From the NCBI GenBank assembly GCA_035707965.1, contig DASSTJ010000065.1, positions 1-64,000 of the forward strand: 64,000 bases of DNA. The letters run 5' to 3'. Both the position numbers and the translations under genes were made by a program. A model generated the notes under the pieces. That model was not told the DNA's origin, did not search any database, and saw only the letters and a program-made list of their open reading frames with translations. Below are positions 62,274 to 64,000 of the stretch, piece by piece; position 1 is the stretch's first letter, and each line of letters opens with the position of its first letter. Origin of the DNA: DASSTJ01 sp035707965 (lineage in GTDB: Bacteria; Actinomycetota; Actinomycetes; Actinomycetales; Angustibacteraceae).

Positions 62274-63632
62274 GTGACGTTCGCGGCCGTCCTTCGTCAG
62301 ACCCGCCCCCCGTCGCCGTTGGCCGGCCGGCTCGCCCTGCAGTCGCTGCTGTTCGCCCTGGGCGAGGGCACGTTCATGACGGGGTCCGCGGTCTTCTTCA
62401 CGCAGATCGTCGGCCTGTCCGCGGCCCAGGTCGGTCTGGGCCTGACGTTCGCGGGTGCCGCAGCGTTCCTGGCTGCGCTGCCGATGGGCAAGCTGGTCGA
62501 CCGGTTCGGCCCGAAGAAGATGTGGGCCGTCAGTGCGGCCGGTCAGGCCGCCATGTTCGCGTTCTGGCCGTTCATCACCGACTTCCGCGGCTACGTGACG
62601 ATGGCCGTCGGCATGGAGGTCATCGGCGCCCTCGGCGGGGCCGCCCACGGCGCGTACACCATCGACGTCCTCCCGGCCCGCGAGCGGGTCACGTCGCGCG
62701 CCTACATGTACTCGGCGCTCAACGTCGGGTTCACGCTCGGCTCGCTGCTCGGCGGGGTGGCCCTGGCGTTCCACTCGAACGAGGTGCTGCACGCGCTGCC
62801 GTGGTTCACCACCGCGGTCTTCGGTGTCAACGCAGCGGCCATCACGCGGCTGCCGCGAGCCTCGCACGACGACCGGACGCCGGAGGAGCGCAAGGTCAAG
62901 GTCCCCGGCCCAGGCCCCCTGCGCAACCCCGGCTGGCTGCTCACGTCGTTCTTCGTCGGCGTCTTCTGGACCAACCAGGTGCTGCTCAACGTCGTCATCC
63001 CGCTGTGGCTGGTGGAGAAGACGGATGCGCCGCGGGTGCTGCTCGCGTTCCTGTTCGGCACCAACACGGTGATGTGCATCTTCCTGCCGATGGTGACCTC
63101 GCGCGGGGTCAAGGACGTGCCGACGGCGCTGAAGGCGATGCGGGTGTCCTCCGCCTTCTTCGTCGTGTCCTGCCTGATCACGCTCGCGACGCACGACACG
63201 GTGGGCTGGTTGACGATCGCGCTGGTCTGGCTGGGTCACGTCACCGTGACGGGAGCCGAGCTGTACCTCTCCGCCGCCAGCTGGTCGTTCGAGGCCGAGC
63301 TGATGGACCCGCGCCAGCGCGGCGCCTACCAGGGTGCCGACGAGCTCGCGGGCACCCTGGGCAAGGTCTGGGCCCCCGCGCTCTACACGTTCCTCGCCAT
63401 GAGCTGGGGCGCCGCCGGCTGGCTCCTCATCGCGGCCATCGTGGTGGTTGCGGCGGTCGGGGTGCACCCCTCGAGCCGACTGGCCCGCCGGTTCCTGGAG
63501 AAGCACGTGCCGGCTGAGGTCCTGGCCGACGCGCGCGCCTCCGCCCAGGACGGCGACGAGGTCGTCGTCGGACCGCCCTCGCTGAGCGTGACCGACGACC
63601 CCGTCCCCGACCTCGTGCCCGAGTCCACGTGA
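62274..63632 (+). CDS. major facilitator superfamily transporter
   Basis: Transporter of 452 residues with about twelve membrane segments. The loop 2-3 signature is present as GKLVDRFGPKKMWAVSAAGQ near 73-92, and the central cytoplasmic loop (RLPRASHDDRTPEERKVKVP) divides the halves. Segment 7 begins LLTSFFVGVFWTNQVLLNVV. The tail from about 395 is cytoplasmic and acidic. Drug-efflux-type members look alike; substrate unknown. The GTG start lacks a good ribosome site, and an ATG frame upstream is a shadow. Confidence 0.82.
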   Translation: MTFAAVLRQTRPPSPLAGRLALQSLLFALGEGTFMTGSAVFFTQIVGLSAAQVGLGLTFAGAAAFLAALPMGKLVDRFGPKKMWAVSAAGQAAMFAFWPFITDFRGYVTMAVGMEVIGALGGAAHGAYTIDVLPARERVTSRAYMYSALNVGFTLGSLLGGVALAFHSNEVLHALPWFTTAVFGVNAAAITRLPRASHDDRTPEERKVKVPGPGPLRNPGWLLTSFFVGVFWTNQVLLNVVIPLWLVEKTDAPRVLLAFLFGTNTVMCIFLPMVTSRGVKDVPTALKAMRVSSAFFVVSCLITLATHDTVGWLTIALVWLGHVTVTGAELYLSAASWSFEAELMDPRQRGAYQGADELAGTLGKVWAPALYTFLAMSWGAAGWLLIAAIVVVAAVGVHPSSRLARRFLEKHVPAEVLADARASAQDGDEVVVGPPSLSVTDDPVPDLVPEST

Positions 63633-63650
63633 CCAAGAGCACGCGTGCTC

Positions 63651-63668
63651 GGCCCGGGGTGCCGGGCC
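63651..63668 (+). terminator. terminator after the MFS gene
   Basis: GGCCCGG and CCGGGCC form a 7-bp stem with a GGTG loop. Directly upstream is the 12-bp palindrome AGCACGCGTGCT (63638-63649). Confidence 0.55.
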
Positions 63669-63713
63669 GACGTCCGGCAGCATGTGCGCCAGAACCCACC
63701 TGAGGAGACGAGC

Positions 63714-64000
63714 ATGCAGTTCGGGCGCACGTACGAGGAGTTCGAGGTCGGCGCGGTCTACAAGCACTGGCCCGGCAAGACGGTCACCGAGGCCGACGAC
63801 CACCTGTTCTGCCTGCTCACCATGAACCACCACCCGCTGCACCTCGACGCGAACTACGCGGAGCAGACGACCCAGTTCGGCAAGAACGTCGTGGTGGGCA
63901 ACTACGTCTACTCGGTGCTGCTCGGCATGTCGGTGGCCGACGTCAGCGGCAAGGCCATCGCCAACCTCGAGGTGGAGTCCCTCAAGCACGTGGCGCCGAC
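63714..64000 (+). CDS. MaoC-family dehydratase (5' part)
   Basis: The window ends inside this gene; 95 codons are visible. FGRTYEEFEVGAVYKHWPGK, then VTEADDHLFCLLTMNHHPLHLDANYAE (in parts) near 26-50, match MaoC hot-dog enoyl-CoA hydratases, with the catalytic Asp/His pair in the ADDHLF and NHHPLH region. The NHHPLHLD variant is typical of mesaconyl-CoA or methylfumaryl-CoA hydratase-like members, usually followed by CitE-type lyase genes. GAGGAG lies 8 bases before the ATG. The 3' end is cut by the window edge. Confidence 0.85.
   Translation, partial: MQFGRTYEEFEVGAVYKHWPGKTVTEADDHLFCLLTMNHHPLHLDANYAEQTTQFGKNVVVGNYVYSVLLGMSVADVSGKAIANLEVESLKHVAP

Overview
The window comes from a very high G+C actinomycete chromosome. 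Nearly all genes begin with ATG or GTG, many are joined by ATGA/GTGA overlaps, and no rRNA, tRNA, insertion sequence, phage or CRISPR array was seen. Coenzyme F420 genes (cofD, cofE), a WhiB2-type regulator and the block whiB2 / manB / Trm112 / SIS isomerase / ahcY / moxR / mtrA-mtrB-lpqB / hpf / secA match the gene neighbourhoods known from Mycobacterium and Streptomyces. A chemoreceptor behind a sigma-28-like promoter suggests a motile relative, but I cannot name the genus. The left end begins with a poly-G run that looks like a contig edge or an artefact.

Layout. 70-2605 (-): an osmoprotectant-type ABC importer. 2714-8196 (+): an operon of an ammonia-lyase-fold protein that lacks the catalytic MIO triad, two glycosyltransferases, a flippase-like membrane protein and a methyltransferase. 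8202-9884: chemoreceptor and small partner. 9988-12411 (-): sulfur-scavenging flavin monooxygenase and FMN reductase, preceded by a long inverted repeat, a cysteine-containing leader peptide and a promoter. 12470-15608: AlkA-like glycosylase and the F420 genes. 15714-25722: whiB2, a large membrane glycosyltransferase, and mannose-phosphate metabolism genes. 25752-27079: an AbiEi-like gene flanked by related repeats, in the place where manA is usual. 27131-29630: cation transporter and ahcY. 29685-37034: SpoIIM, RDD, DUF58, MoxR, DUF4350 and DUF4129 membrane cluster. 37239-43043: mtrA-mtrB-lpqB-comF-hpf, with two tiny coupled ORFs ahead of mtrA. 43141-50226: orphan response regulator, YcaQ-like glycosylase, three acetyltransferases and secA. 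50205-54736: Rv3235-like, LysM, HTH, SAF and CpaE-like genes. 54748-58839: DUF488, HAD, a WS/DGAT acyltransferase with an altered active site, patatin, DUF6912. 59133-64000: pruA, a GlcD-like oxidase, an MFS transporter and the start of a MaoC dehydratase.

Most of the window is conserved housekeeping and envelope biology. Second looks are best spent on the lyase-glycosyltransferase operon, the cysteine leader with its inverted repeat, the chained mini-ORFs before mtrA, the repeat-flanked AbiEi gene, and the low-GC hairpin near 62.2 kb.
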